Counted from the stretch's first letter, positions 34,356 to 44,246 are shown. The stretch: DNA of 48,151 bases from Lysobacteraceae bacterium (GCA_016789405.1 JAEUPQ010000039.1:1-48151); one strand, 5' to 3'. Translations and numbers: made by a program. Notes: a model not told the origin generated them from the letters alone.

Positions 34356-35001
34356 GATCTTTCCCCTTGGATGGACAGGCGACGGCGCACTGCGACCCCG
34401 CCAACGTACCGCAACCGGGGGCGGGGTCAAGCGTCAGGACTTCACAAAAGCCGTGAGCCTAATTCCACTCCGCAGCCAGATGCATCCGGAAGCCCGGACT
34501 GGTCTTGATCTTGATCTACCGGGGCCCCTGGTTGCGGCGGGATTCGCGGATCAGGCCCACAGGGCGCGCGGCAGGACGCCGCGCGTTTTTCGACAAGACA
34601 GGGACGTCTTGTCGAAAAACCCCGCGAAGCCCGTGGACCCGGCGCGCAGCGTCGGGCGCAACCGACGGGGTGTGCTTTCTTTTGGTTACCTTTTCTTGAC
34701 TCGCACCTGCGGTGCTCGCCCTTCGGGCCGGCTTCGCCGTTCGCGCCGCACGCGGCGCAGTGCACAAGCAAAGAAAAGTAACTCGCTCGCGACAGCGAGC
34801 GAAACAAGGGACAGGCGAAATCCCTTTCCGCCAGCTTTGAAGATTCTTCGGCGACGAACAGGTCCCTCGCCTGCAGCTCGGGATGACAGCGGTTTTTTTC
34901 GATCAATCACATATCGATGATCGCCATCCCCCCAAAACACACGGGCCGCCCGAAGGCGGCCCGTGCATGCAACATTGGAACGATGAAACGCATCCAGCCG
35001 A
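34356..35001. repeat. Gene-free segment with a repeat block
   Basis: No gene. TTTTTCGACAAGAC (34586-34599) and its perfect inverse (34606-34619) form a 14-bp stem with a 6-base loop. GTTACCTTTTCTT (34685-34697) is inverted at 34772-34783, and CTCGCTCGCG with its inverse forms a small hairpin at about 34784-34800. The A/T and GC-rich mixture looks like a member of a dispersed intergenic repeat family of Lysobacteraceae; that is recollection, not a search. Confidence 0.55.
34932..34964 (-). terminator. Rho-independent terminator of the TonB receptor
   Basis: On the minus strand a perfect 10-bp stem (ACGGGCCGCC / GGCGGCCCGT, 34964-34941) with a 4-base loop is followed by GTGTTTTGG. It lies 37 bases after the receptor stop. 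Confidence 0.8.
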
Positions 35002-37443
35002 TCAGAATTCCTGGCTGAACTTGATGCCGATGGTGCGCGGCTGTGCGGCGTACGAATACACCTGCGGGCCGCAGACGCTTTCCGGGCACTGCACGCTGCG
35101 GTCGTACTGTGCGTTTTCGTCGAAGAGGTTCTTGACGTACAGGTCGATCGACCAGTTGTTCTTGCGAACGCCAAGGGCCATGTCGAACAGCGTGTACGAA
35201 GGCAGGTCGCCACGCGTCTCGCGTTCGACAAGCCGCAGGTCAGAGGTGCGACGGCCTTCGTACACGAACGAGCCCTGCCAGTACGCCTCGTACGAACCGA
35301 TGTCGAAGGTGTAACGCGCGTTGACGTTGCCCTTGTAATCGGCCGTGATCGGCAGGCGGGTGCCGTCGGGCGCCTGTGCAGAGGCGCAGGCGGTGATCGG
35401 ATTGCCGTTGGGATCAACCGCACCGCAGTAGTTCTCGGTCAGTTCGGCGTCATAGAAACCCACGCCGGCCGAGAGCTTGAGGTTGTAGGTCGCGGCCCAG
35501 TTGATGTCCATTTCCAGGCCCTGGATGCGCGCCTGGTTGGCATTGCGGATTTCGGTCAAACCATTCTGGCCGAGGATCGGGAACTGGAAGTCGTCCCAGA
35601 TCTGGTGGAAGGCGGCGCCGTTGAAGGTCAGGCGATTGCCCATCCACGCGGTCTTCCAGCCGACTTCGTAGTTGGTCAGGAACTCGGTGAGATACGGCGG
35701 CAGCGTGCCGCGACGATTGATGCCGCCCGGGCGGTAGCCTTCCGACCAGGTGAAATAGATCATCTTGTCGTCGGTGAGCTTGTACGACAGGTTGAACTTG
35801 CCCAGCGTGTCCTTCTCGACGATGGTCTTGTCGAACACGGTGCAGGGCGCGCCATTGAACGACGGCCACTGGTTGGGATCATTGCCGTAGCGCACGATGC
35901 ACGCGGCTTCGCCGTAGCGGTTCTGCGGCAGCTGGCTGCCCTGCGAGGAGTAGCCGTTGGCGAAACCGAAGAAGCCCTTGAGGCTGTTCTCGTTGCGGAA
36001 GTGGCGGAAGCCCAGCGTACCGGTGAGCTTGTCGGTGAAGTCGAAACTGAATTCGCCGAAGATCGCCTGGTCCTTGTCGCGACGCTCCTGCTGGGTCAGC
36101 CAGATGGTGTCTTCCCAACCGCGCACGGACAGCACCGAGGCCAGGTTGTCGATGCGATAGCGCTGCTGGATGTCGTGGAAATGCTCCGTCCAGAACAGGC
36201 CGCCGACGAAACGGAAGCGCTGGTCCTGCGGCGAGGCGATGCGCAGTTCGTGGCTGGTCTTCTTGTAGCGGTCTTCGGCCTGGATGTACTGGGCCGGGTT
36301 CACCAGGTCGCCGTTGTCGTCGTAGAAGTAGGCGCCGTAGCCAAGCAGGGTGTCGTACCAGAAGCCGTAGTCGCTGTAGTCGGACTCGCTGTCGACGTCG
36401 CGCTTGAGATGGGCGAAGGCGTAGGTCAGGTCGAAGTTGCCGATCTTGCCCTGCACGGTCAGCGCGGCCTGCGCCCAGCGGTCGTCGGACGACTCCGGGT
36501 AGGCGTGCATGATCTTGCCCTCGCCCACCGTGGTGTCGTAGGACCAGTTGCCAGTGGTTTCCTGGCGCTGGCCCATCACGGTCGGGGTGATGGTCCAGTT
36601 CTCGCCGAGGTTGAAGCGCGCGGCGAGACGGGCGCCGACGGTGTCGGCCTCGTTGTAGTTGTCCTCGGCGCGGTCGAAATTGTCGTCGACGATGCCCGAG
36701 GTCGGATAGGTGCGCGTGCCGCGGACGTTGTCGATCCAGCCCGCATCGCGCTTCTGCCAGCCGACGAGGCGGATGGCGGCGCTGTCGCTCATCGGGATGT
36801 TGACGAAGCCTTCGGCGACGTGGCCGACGCCACCGCCGTCGATGCTGTTCACTTCCAGGCCGTAGCCGGCAGCGAAGCCGGTCGGATCGGGCTTGCGCGT
36901 GACGAGCTTGAGGGTACCCGCTTCGGAACTGGCGCCATAGAGCGTGCCCTGCGGACCGGACAGCGCTTCCACGCGTTCGATGTCGTACACATGCAGGTCG
37001 AGTGCGCCCTGGATGGTGGTGATCGGCTGCTCGTCGAGGTAGATGCCCACGCTCGGCGAGGAAGCCGAGTGGTTGCCGTCGCCACCGCTGACCACGCCGC
37101 GCATGTAGACCTGGCCGAAGCCGGGGCCGGCGGGCGTGATCGACACGCTGGGAAGCAGCTTGGCGTAGTCGTCGAAATCGTTGACCTGCAGCTCGTCGAG
37201 CTGCTGCTGGCCGATCACGCTCAAGCTGATCGGCACGTCCTGCGCCTTTTCGGTGCGCTTCTGCGCAGTGACCGTGATGGTCTCCAGCGAAGGCTGCTCA
37301 TCCTCGGCTTCCTGCGCGAACGCGACGCCGGCAAATGCCATGCCGCCGAGCGCGACGCAGATCGCCGCGGTCAAGGGCATGCGGGCCAGCGCACCCGGAC
37401 GTTTGGACCCCGGATGTCTGGAACTTGGACATGTTTGACGCAT
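35002..37443 (-). CDS. TonB-dependent outer-membrane receptor
   Basis: 813 residues from ATG 37443 (GGGAGAG 4 bases upstream). Signal peptide about residues 10-44 (ending VAFAQ). A TonB-box-like ETITVTAQKR opens the mature protein. The plug domain has VPISLSVIGQQQL, LPSVSITPAG, YLDEQPI and VEALSGPQGTLYGASSEAG. A beta-barrel follows and the last residue is Phe, as needed for outer-membrane insertion. The closest style is the sphingomonad/xanthomonad receptors of unknown ligand, not siderophore receptors. It lies 53 bases after the sulfotransferase in one transcription unit, so the two probably act on the same substrate. Confidence 0.93.
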   Translation of the reverse strand: MRQTCPSSRHPGSKRPGALARMPLTAAICVALGGMAFAGVAFAQEAEDEQPSLETITVTAQKRTEKAQDVPISLSVIGQQQLDELQVNDFDDYAKLLPSVSITPAGPGFGQVYMRGVVSGGDGNHSASSPSVGIYLDEQPITTIQGALDLHVYDIERVEALSGPQGTLYGASSEAGTLKLVTRKPDPTGFAAGYGLEVNSIDGGGVGHVAEGFVNIPMSDSAAIRLVGWQKRDAGWIDNVRGTRTYPTSGIVDDNFDRAEDNYNEADTVGARLAARFNLGENWTITPTVMGQRQETTGNWSYDTTVGEGKIMHAYPESSDDRWAQAALTVQGKIGNFDLTYAFAHLKRDVDSESDYSDYGFWYDTLLGYGAYFYDDNGDLVNPAQYIQAEDRYKKTSHELRIASPQDQRFRFVGGLFWTEHFHDIQQRYRIDNLASVLSVRGWEDTIWLTQQERRDKDQAIFGEFSFDFTDKLTGTLGFRHFRNENSLKGFFGFANGYSSQGSQLPQNRYGEAACIVRYGNDPNQWPSFNGAPCTVFDKTIVEKDTLGKFNLSYKLTDDKMIYFTWSEGYRPGGINRRGTLPPYLTEFLTNYEVGWKTAWMGNRLTFNGAAFHQIWDDFQFPILGQNGLTEIRNANQARIQGLEMDINWAATYNLKLSAGVGFYDAELTENYCGAVDPNGNPITACASAQAPDGTRLPITADYKGNVNARYTFDIGSYEAYWQGSFVYEGRRTSDLRLVERETRGDLPSYTLFDMALGVRKNNWSIDLYVKNLFDENAQYDRSVQCPESVCGPQVYSYAAQPRTIGIKFSQEF

Positions 37444-37496
37444 TTCACTCTCCCCAGGTTGTGGATCATCAGAACAGGCGATGGAAGCTCCCCGCG

Positions 37497-39527
37497 TCAT
37501 GCGGTGGAACCGGTTTTGGAAGTCGGAAAATCGGGCACGCCGGGATACGCGTCGAGCACCGGGCCGAGCGCGGCCTTGAGCGGATCAAGCCAGGGCTCGT
37601 AGTGGCGCCACTGGTCGATGCCGTCGCGGTTGATGGGTCGGCGCACCTGTTCGGAACTCGCGGTGCGCACGGGTCGATCGTTCTCGTAGAAGCGCAGGCA
37701 GCCTTCTTCGAACGGTAGCCCGCAATGATCGAGCAGGCGACGCACTTCGGACTCGGTATCGTCGACCAGGTGTTCGTGGATCACGCGATGCACGCGACCT
37801 GGCAGCACGCTGTCGAAATGCGCCATGAGCTCGACGTAATCGCGGTAGTAATGCCCCAGGTCGGCGAGGCTGTAGCTGAAGTTCTGGCCGCGTGCGAACT
37901 GCTGCTTGAAGCCGGAGAAGCAGCAGGCCAGCGGATGCCGCCGCGCATCGATGATCTTCGCGTTCGGCAGCATCAGGTGGATGAGGCCGAGGTGCAGGAA
38001 GTTGTTCGGCATCTTGTCGATGAAGAACGGGGCACCGGTCTTGCGCTGCACGCGCGTGCGATCGAGGAACCGGGCACCCAGCGCGGCGAACTCGCCGGCC
38101 GGCAACCCGGCGAGCGCATCGTGGTAACTGGCCGTGGCATCGGCCGCGCGGCGCAGCGCGCGGGTCATCGCGATGATCTCGGGCAGCTCCATCGTGCCTT
38201 CGACCTGCGAATGACTGGACAGGATCTGTTCGAGCAGCGTCGAGCCCGAGCGCGGCAGGCCGACGATGAAGATCGGATCCGGCGAAGGATCACCGCAGCC
38301 AGCGCGCTCGGCGAAGAATTCGCGGGTATACAACTGCTTCGCCTTCGCCACGCGCGCGCTGGTGTCGGCGGCGCGGTAGGGCACGGTCTTCAGGCGCAGC
38401 GCGTTGCCGGCGGCGTAGTGCGCGAAGGAACCGGCATGGTCCTTGCGGTCCTCCAGCGCCTTGCCGAGCGCGAAATCGAAATGGAAGCGATCCTCGGCCG
38501 ACAGGTCGGTGCGCGCGAGTTGCGCGCGCATCGCGGCGATCTCGTCGTCACCGAAGCGGAAGGTCTTGAGGTTGGCGAGGCTCCAGTAGGCCTCGCCGAA
38601 ACGCGGCTCCAGCGCGATGCTGCGACGGTAGGCGGCGATGGCCTCGTCCTGGCGTCCGGCGGTCTTCAGTGCGTGCCCGTGGCTCATCCAGACACGGGCA
38701 TTGTTCGGATATTCCCGCAGGATCGACTCATACAGGGCGATGCCTTCGGCATAGTCGCCCAGCCTGCACAGGATCGCGGCCTTGAGCGTGCGGTTGCCGG
38801 GGTTGTCCGGGTCGTCGACAAGCAGCACGTCCAGTTGTGCCAGCGCCTGCTCCGACTGCTGGTCGCGATGCAGCACCAGCGCGTAGTGCTGTCGCGCCTC
38901 GCGGAAACCCGGCGCGAGTTCGAGGCAGCGTTCGAGCAGGCCCAGGCCGTCCTCGTTGCGGCCGACGCGAACGGCAAGCTCGGCCAGCATGCGCATCGCG
39001 GCGACATCGGTCGGATGCTGGCGCAGCCATTCCTTCAGCAGGCTCTCGGCTTCGGGCAGGCGATTGCTTGCCAGTGCTTCCGCCGCGCGCAGCAGCCTCG
39101 GGTCGCGCGCGGAGTGGCGAACGTAGGCCAGGTAGGCGGCATCGGCGCCGTCACCGTCGCCCACGGCGCGGAGGTGATCGGCAAGTGCCAGCCAGGCCTT
39201 GGCCATGTCGGGCTTGATCGCGACGGCGCGGCGGAGCGCCGCGAGGGCCTCGTCGCCCCGGCCGACGCGGGCCAGGGCCAGGCCGAGCTCGTACTGGACC
39301 GGCGCGGCGGAGGCCTGCTCGCCGGCCAGTGGTTCGAGCAGGCCAAGCGCGGCGGCGGCGTCGCCACGCAGGCGATGCGCGGTGGCGAGAATCAGGCGTG
39401 CCGCAGGATGGCCGGGCACGGCACGGAGGATTTCGCCGGCCTGTTCAGCAGCCAGCGCGGGGTCGCTGCCGAGCAGGCGCGAGGCGTGGGTGAGGGCGAC
39501 GTCGAGGCTGGCGGTGGCTTCGCTCAA
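37497..39527 (-). CDS. TPR-containing sulfotransferase
   Basis: 676 residues from TTG 39527, chosen because AGGA precedes it and the protein then starts SEATASLDVALTHAS; an ATG at 39590 gives a less natural N-terminus. Residues 1-380 are TPR repeats (for example RGDAAAALGLLEPLAG, GRQDEAIAAYRRSIALEP). The C-terminal domain is a sulfotransferase: FIVGLPRSGSTLLEQIL is the 5'-phosphosulfate loop and DARRHPLACCFSGF the 3'-phosphate site. It should transfer sulfate from PAPS to a peptide or small molecule. Pairing with a TonB receptor recurs in related bacteria as I recall. Substrate unknown. Confidence 0.87.
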   Translation of the reverse strand: MSEATASLDVALTHASRLLGSDPALAAEQAGEILRAVPGHPAARLILATAHRLRGDAAAALGLLEPLAGEQASAAPVQYELGLALARVGRGDEALAALRRAVAIKPDMAKAWLALADHLRAVGDGDGADAAYLAYVRHSARDPRLLRAAEALASNRLPEAESLLKEWLRQHPTDVAAMRMLAELAVRVGRNEDGLGLLERCLELAPGFREARQHYALVLHRDQQSEQALAQLDVLLVDDPDNPGNRTLKAAILCRLGDYAEGIALYESILREYPNNARVWMSHGHALKTAGRQDEAIAAYRRSIALEPRFGEAYWSLANLKTFRFGDDEIAAMRAQLARTDLSAEDRFHFDFALGKALEDRKDHAGSFAHYAAGNALRLKTVPYRAADTSARVAKAKQLYTREFFAERAGCGDPSPDPIFIVGLPRSGSTLLEQILSSHSQVEGTMELPEIIAMTRALRRAADATASYHDALAGLPAGEFAALGARFLDRTRVQRKTGAPFFIDKMPNNFLHLGLIHLMLPNAKIIDARRHPLACCFSGFKQQFARGQNFSYSLADLGHYYRDYVELMAHFDSVLPGRVHRVIHEHLVDDTESEVRRLLDHCGLPFEEGCLRFYENDRPVRTASSEQVRRPINRDGIDQWRHYEPWLDPLKAALGPVLDAYPGVPDFPTSKTGSTA

Positions 39528-39744
39528 GTACGGTCCTGCGGATGGTGTGGCATCGAGTGGACATGGGCGGCGGCATGCGGGTGCATGCATCGACGGTCCA
39601 CGACGGCCCGCCCCCCGACAAGCCAAGCGGACAATCTACGATGTGCCGATTCGGGCCGTCCAGCGCCGGAAGTACGGGACGAAGCCACGAGCCCGTCGTA
39701 TACGCCATACGGTGCGCCGCGATGGCCTGCGTTAGCATGCCGGC

Positions 39745-42081
39745 ATGCCACGCACCCCAGACACAAGGCCCGCGCCCCAGGCCGGCGATACCGGCACCAC
39801 CCGGCCCTACGACAAGGCCGCTGGTGGCTGGGACGCGCTCAAGTCCTCATGGGACGCCCTGCGCCGGCAGGACGCCGTGCTGCGTGGCCCAGGCACCCTG
39901 TTGCGCACCAACCAGCCCACCGGCTTCGACTGCCCCGGCTGCGCCTGGCCCGACCGCAACCCGCATTCCACCTTCGAGTTCTGCGAGAACGGGGTGAAGG
40001 CGGTGGCGAACGAGGCGACGTCGCGGCGCGTGGATCGCGACTTCTTCGCCGCCCACCCGGTCGCATGGCTGGCAGAGCAGACCGACGAGTATCTCGAAGC
40101 CCAGGGCCGGCTGACCGAGCCCATGGCCTACGACGCGGACAGCGACCGCTACGTGCCGATCGCCTGGGACGCGGCGTTCGCGAAGATCGCGGCCGCGCTG
40201 GAGGCGCTCTCGTCGCCCGACGAGGCGATCTTCTACACCTCCGGCCGGACGTCCAACGAGGCCGCCTTCCTCTACCAGTTGTTCGTGCGCGCCTACGGCA
40301 CCAACAACCTGCCCGACTGCTCGAACATGTGCCACGAGCCCTCGGGCGTGGCGATGACCGAACAGATCGGCAGCGGCAAGGGCTCGGTGACGCTGGACGA
40401 CTTCGAACGCGCCGACGCGATCTTCGTGTTCGGCCAGAACCCAGGCACCAACCACCCGCGGATGCTCGGCGAACTTCGGCGCGCGGCCAAGCGCGGCTGC
40501 CGCATCGTCGTGTTCAACCCGCTGCGCGAGCGCGGGCTCGAACGCTTCACCGACCCGCAATCGCCGGCCGAAATGCTCGGCGGTGGCTCGACCGCGATCG
40601 CCACGCACTATTTCCAGCCGAAGATCGGCGGCGACCTCGCCGTCATCCTCGGCATTGCGAAAATGGTCGTCGAGCGCGCCGATGCCGCGGACGATCCGCT
40701 CGCACCCGATGGTCCGGTGGACCATGCCTTCATCGACGCGAACACGATCGACTACGACGCGTTCGCCGACGAAGTGCGCATCACGGCATGGGAAGACATC
40801 GAGCGCGAATCGGGACTGTCCCGCGCGCAGATCGAACAGGCCGCAGCGGTCTATCTCGACAGCCGGGCGACCATCGCCTGCTGGGGCATGGGACTGACCC
40901 AGCACCGCCGCAGCGTGGCGACGATCCAGAGCCTGGTCGCGCTGCTGTTGCTGCGCGGCAACATCGGCAAGCCCGGCGCAGGCCCGTGCCCGGTGCGCGG
41001 GCATTCCAACGTGCAGGGCGACCGCACGATGGGCATCTACGAGAAGCCGTCGGAAGCGTTCCTCGACCGGCTCGCCGCGGAATTCGGCTTCGAACCGCCA
41101 CGTGCGCACGGCTTCGATACCGTGGACGCGATCCAGGCCATGCACGAGGGGCGCGCCAAGGTGTTCTTCGCGATGGGCGGCAACTTCGCTGCCGCGACGC
41201 CGGACACCGCGCTGACACATGCGGCGCTGCGCAATTGCGCGCTCACCGTGCAGGTGAGCACCAAGCTCAACCGTTCGCACGTGGTGCACGGCCGCGAGGC
41301 GCTGATCCTGCCCTGCCTCGGTCGCACCGAAATCGACCAGCAGGCCGGCGGCCTGCAGTCGGTGACCGTGGAAGACTCGATGAGCATGGTGCACCTGTCC
41401 GCAGGCATGAACGCGCCGGCATCGCGCGAACTACTCTCGGAACCGGCGATCATCGCGCGGCTGGGGGCGGCCACGCTGTCCGACAGTGGCATCGCGTGGC
41501 TCGAACTGGTCGAGGATTACGACCGCATCCGCGATCGCATCGCGCGCGTCGTGCCCGGCTTCGAGGACTTCAACGCGCGCGTGCGCGTCCCCGGCGGCTT
41601 CCACCTGCACCATCCGTGCCGCGAGCGGATCTTCCCCACGCCGGATGGCAAGGCACGCTTCTTCGTCCATCCTCTGGTCGATTCGCCATCCGCGGATGCG
41701 TCGACACCGCAACCGCTCCTTCAGTTGATGACCGTGCGCTCGCACGACCAGTACAACACCACCGTGTACAGCGCCAACGACCGCTACCGCGGCGTGCACG
41801 GCCTGCGCCGCGTGTGCTTCATTTCCCGCACCGACCTCGATGCACTGGGCCATGCGGATGGCGATCACGTCGACCTGGTCTCGGTGTGGGACGACGGCGA
41901 ACGCGTCGCGCACGATTTCCGCCTGATCGAGTACGACATCCCGGCGGGCTGCCTCGCCAGCTACTTCCCGGAAACGAATGCGCTGGTACCGCTGGCGCAC
42001 CATGCCGAGCGCGCGCGCACGCCGGCGTCCAAGTCGATTCCGGTCTACCTGCGCCGCTCGGCGCATGCAGCGTCGCCGTGA
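39745..42081 (+). CDS. FdhF/YdeP-family molybdopterin oxidoreductase
   Basis: 778 residues from ATG 39745, close to the usual YdeP length. N-terminal GFDCPGCAWPD and FEFCENGVKA are the family's Cys signature, likely for a 4Fe-4S cluster. Then molybdopterin-domain motifs YTSGRTSNEAAFLYQLF, FGQNPGTNHPRM, FNPLRERGLERF, LLRGNIGKPGAGPCPVRGHS. The C-terminal part is the molydopterin dinucleotide-binding domain (RSHDQYNTTVYS). No signal peptide, so cytoplasmic. It overlaps the winged-helix gene (GTGA) and precedes fdhD, which matures such enzymes. The substrate is uncertain; relation to formate dehydrogenase H does not prove formate use. Confidence 0.92.
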   Translation: MPRTPDTRPAPQAGDTGTTRPYDKAAGGWDALKSSWDALRRQDAVLRGPGTLLRTNQPTGFDCPGCAWPDRNPHSTFEFCENGVKAVANEATSRRVDRDFFAAHPVAWLAEQTDEYLEAQGRLTEPMAYDADSDRYVPIAWDAAFAKIAAALEALSSPDEAIFYTSGRTSNEAAFLYQLFVRAYGTNNLPDCSNMCHEPSGVAMTEQIGSGKGSVTLDDFERADAIFVFGQNPGTNHPRMLGELRRAAKRGCRIVVFNPLRERGLERFTDPQSPAEMLGGGSTAIATHYFQPKIGGDLAVILGIAKMVVERADAADDPLAPDGPVDHAFIDANTIDYDAFADEVRITAWEDIERESGLSRAQIEQAAAVYLDSRATIACWGMGLTQHRRSVATIQSLVALLLLRGNIGKPGAGPCPVRGHSNVQGDRTMGIYEKPSEAFLDRLAAEFGFEPPRAHGFDTVDAIQAMHEGRAKVFFAMGGNFAAATPDTALTHAALRNCALTVQVSTKLNRSHVVHGREALILPCLGRTEIDQQAGGLQSVTVEDSMSMVHLSAGMNAPASRELLSEPAIIARLGAATLSDSGIAWLELVEDYDRIRDRIARVVPGFEDFNARVRVPGGFHLHHPCRERIFPTPDGKARFFVHPLVDSPSADASTPQPLLQLMTVRSHDQYNTTVYSANDRYRGVHGLRRVCFISRTDLDALGHADGDHVDLVSVWDDGERVAHDFRLIEYDIPAGCLASYFPETNALVPLAHHAERARTPASKSIPVYLRRSAHAASP

Positions 42082-42344
42082 GCGACGCGATGGCCCTCGC
42101 CCTGCTGCGCCTGCTCGCCGAGGACGGCGAGGTGTCGCCGGCGCGCGCGGCGAAACACCTGGGACTCGGCGCCAGCGAATTGAACCGCTTGCTGGTCGCG
42201 CTGGGCGACGACCCGCGTTTCGATGGACTGGACCTGGTCGAACGCATCGCAGTGCCACACCGTGACGGCACGCGGGAATGCCTGCGCCTGACCGCACGCG
42301 GACGTGCGCTGTGCGCCGAGGCGTCGCAAAGGGATGCGTCGTGA
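42078..42344 (+). CDS. Small winged-helix protein in the fdhD operon
   Basis: 88 residues from GTG 42078, overlapping the oxidoreductase stop (GTGA); ATG 42090 is the alternative. MALALLRLLAEDGEVSPARA and HLGLGASELNRLLVALG form a helix-turn-helix, then ECLRLTARGRAL, the wing-like end. It ends in GTGA overlap with fdhD. A local regulator of the operon or an accessory factor is likely; no named family recognised. Confidence 0.7.
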   Translation: MSDAMALALLRLLAEDGEVSPARAAKHLGLGASELNRLLVALGDDPRFDGLDLVERIAVPHRDGTRECLRLTARGRALCAEASQRDAS

Positions 42345-43165
42345 ACGACGGCCTGCGCACGGCGCGCGCGCTCCGCATCGAACCCGGACGCACGTGCGAA
42401 CACGAGCCCGTCCTGATCGAGGACATGGTGATCGAGGAATCGCCGATCGCCCTGCTCTACAACGGCCAGCCGTTCGCGGTGATGATGGCGACGCCGATCG
42501 ACCTGGAAGACTTCGCGCTGGGCTTCGCACTGTGCGAAGGCATCGTCGAGCGCGCGCGCGAATTCACGCTGGTCGACGTGGTGCGCGACGAAGCCGGCGT
42601 CGCGCTGCATGCGGCGATCCCGCAGGCGCGTTTCGATCGACTGGAAGACCGCAGGCGCGGGCTGGAAGGCCGCAGCGGCTGCGGCCTGTGCGGTGTCGCC
42701 GAGTTGCGCGAAGTGCTGCGTGCGCCGCCGCGCGTCGCGAGCCAGCGCCGCATCGCGCCCGCGGATGTCCATGCCGCGCTGGAGATCGTTGCGCGCCACC
42801 AGCCGATGAACGCGCGCAGCGGCGGCGTGCATGCGGCCGGCTTCGTGCGCGACGCGGACGCCTGGGTCCGCGAGGACGTGGGCAGGCACAACGCCGTGGA
42901 CAAGCTGGTCGGCGCCCTGCAGCGCGCCACGCCTGTGGTCGACGCTGCGGAAGGCATGCTCGTGGTGACGTCGCGCGCCTCCTTCGAAATCGTGCGCAAG
43001 GCCGCCTTCGCGGGCATCCCCGTGGTCGTCGCGATGTCGGCGCCGACTGCGCAGGCGATCGCGCAGGCCGAGGCCGCAGGCATCACGCTGGTCGCGTTCG
43101 CGCGCGATGCACGGATGACCGTCTACACGGGCCGCGAGCGCATCGCACTGCCGCCGCTGCGCTGA
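42341..43165 (+). CDS. fdhD: Formate dehydrogenase accessory sulfurtransferase FdhD
   Basis: 274 residues from GTG 42341, overlapping the previous stop; a longer in-frame start upstream runs through that gene and is rejected. Typical segments: EPVLIEDMVIEESPIALLYN, FALGFALCEGIV, SGCGLCGV with the CxxC that carries sulfur, HAAGFVRD, REDVGRHNAVDKLVG and TSRASFEIVRKAA. FdhD moves sulfur from IscS to the molybdenum cofactor of formate dehydrogenases; here the neighbouring YdeP-type enzyme is the likely client. Confidence 0.95.
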   Translation: MNDGLRTARALRIEPGRTCEHEPVLIEDMVIEESPIALLYNGQPFAVMMATPIDLEDFALGFALCEGIVERAREFTLVDVVRDEAGVALHAAIPQARFDRLEDRRRGLEGRSGCGLCGVAELREVLRAPPRVASQRRIAPADVHAALEIVARHQPMNARSGGVHAAGFVRDADAWVREDVGRHNAVDKLVGALQRATPVVDAAEGMLVVTSRASFEIVRKAAFAGIPVVVAMSAPTAQAIAQAEAAGITLVAFARDARMTVYTGRERIALPPLR

Positions 43166-43193
43166 GTTTCGCCACGCAGGACGACCATCGGCA

Positions 43194-44129
43194 TCAAGGC
43201 AATGCCTTCAGCGCGGCGAGGATCCCGGGCCGCATGGCCGCGATGCCGGCATCCTCGCTGCGGTCGGCTTCGAGGTACAGGACACGCAGGAACGCCGCGA
43301 GATCGTGGCGTTTCGCCAGCCAGGCCTCGTCCTTCCAGGCGCGCGCCGGATCATCCAGCGTCTTCGACAGCGTGGCGAACCATGCCGTCCAGTCGGCTTC
43401 GTCGTGCAGGTTGCGCCGGGCGACGAACAGCAACGGACGCGCGAGCCGCTCCGACTCGCCGAAGACATAGGCGTGGCCCGATGCCGGCACCGCCTGCTGT
43501 GCGACCGCCGAACGCAGGCGATCCAGTTCCGCACGTTCGAGCTTCGGGTTCATCGCCAGTTGCATGGCCCAGTCCGCGCCGTGGGCGACGCTGTGGCGCC
43601 AACCGACCGTCTTCTCGAAGCCGCGATAGTCGTCGACCGAGGACAGATACGCTGCCGCACGTTCCACCATCGCCGCGCGTTCGTCCGCAAGCATCCACGG
43701 CTTGATGCGATCGGTCCGCGCGACTTCGGACAGCACCAGCGCCGCGAACGGACGCGCCACGCCCTGCGGATCCGGTGCATCGAGCATGCGCTGCAGCCTG
43801 TCGCGCAGCGCACGCAGCGCCTCCGGCGGCAGGGCGCCTGCGCGCAGCACGGCCTGCAGGCCTTCATAGCCCAGGTCGTCGCGCAGCGCCGGATCGGTCG
43901 ACGCGAGGCAATCGGTCAGCGTCGACACCAGCGCATCGCGCCGGCCGGCCTCCAGCCCCGTGTCGCTTTCGGCCTTCCATGCCAGCATCGCCTCGCGCGA
44001 CCACGCGTCGGATGGACACGCCGCATGCGCGCTTGCGCTCGCGGCGAAGAACAAGGCAGCGAGCGCCAGACGGCGCGCTGCGTGACGATGGCCAGGCGTC
44101 CCATGGCTGCGCATGTCGCGATGCCGCAT
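43194..44129 (-). CDS. Secreted DUF2785-type protein
   Basis: 311 residues from ATG 44129; an ATG 5 codons later fits as well. Signal peptide with a basic start and ALAALFFAASASAHA, cut before CPSDAW. The mature protein is helical: LGYEGLQAVLRAGALPPE, FEKTVGWRHSVAHGADW, AFLRVLYLEADRSED. VGWRHSVAHGADW and the terminal part match DUF2785 as I recall it. Function unknown, periplasmic. It is divergent from the DUF885 gene. Confidence 0.75.
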   Translation of the reverse strand: MRHRDMRSHGTPGHRHAARRLALAALFFAASASAHAACPSDAWSREAMLAWKAESDTGLEAGRRDALVSTLTDCLASTDPALRDDLGYEGLQAVLRAGALPPEALRALRDRLQRMLDAPDPQGVARPFAALVLSEVARTDRIKPWMLADERAAMVERAAAYLSSVDDYRGFEKTVGWRHSVAHGADWAMQLAMNPKLERAELDRLRSAVAQQAVPASGHAYVFGESERLARPLLFVARRNLHDEADWTAWFATLSKTLDDPARAWKDEAWLAKRHDLAAFLRVLYLEADRSEDAGIAAMRPGILAALKALP

Positions 44130-44246
44130 CTTCGATACCCCTCGACGGGCGATCGTGCCCTGGCCCTCAATGTAGCTGGATCCGGCACATGCACGTCATG
44201 GCGTATACGTTTTATGCTCGGATCTTTCGTCCCGTCGGATCCGACC

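Noticed and set aside
37725..42077. Very long plus-strand frame running through the sulfotransferase and oxidoreductase
   Set aside because: Only its last 89 codons (42078-42344) are a likely gene; the rest is antisense or out of frame to real genes.
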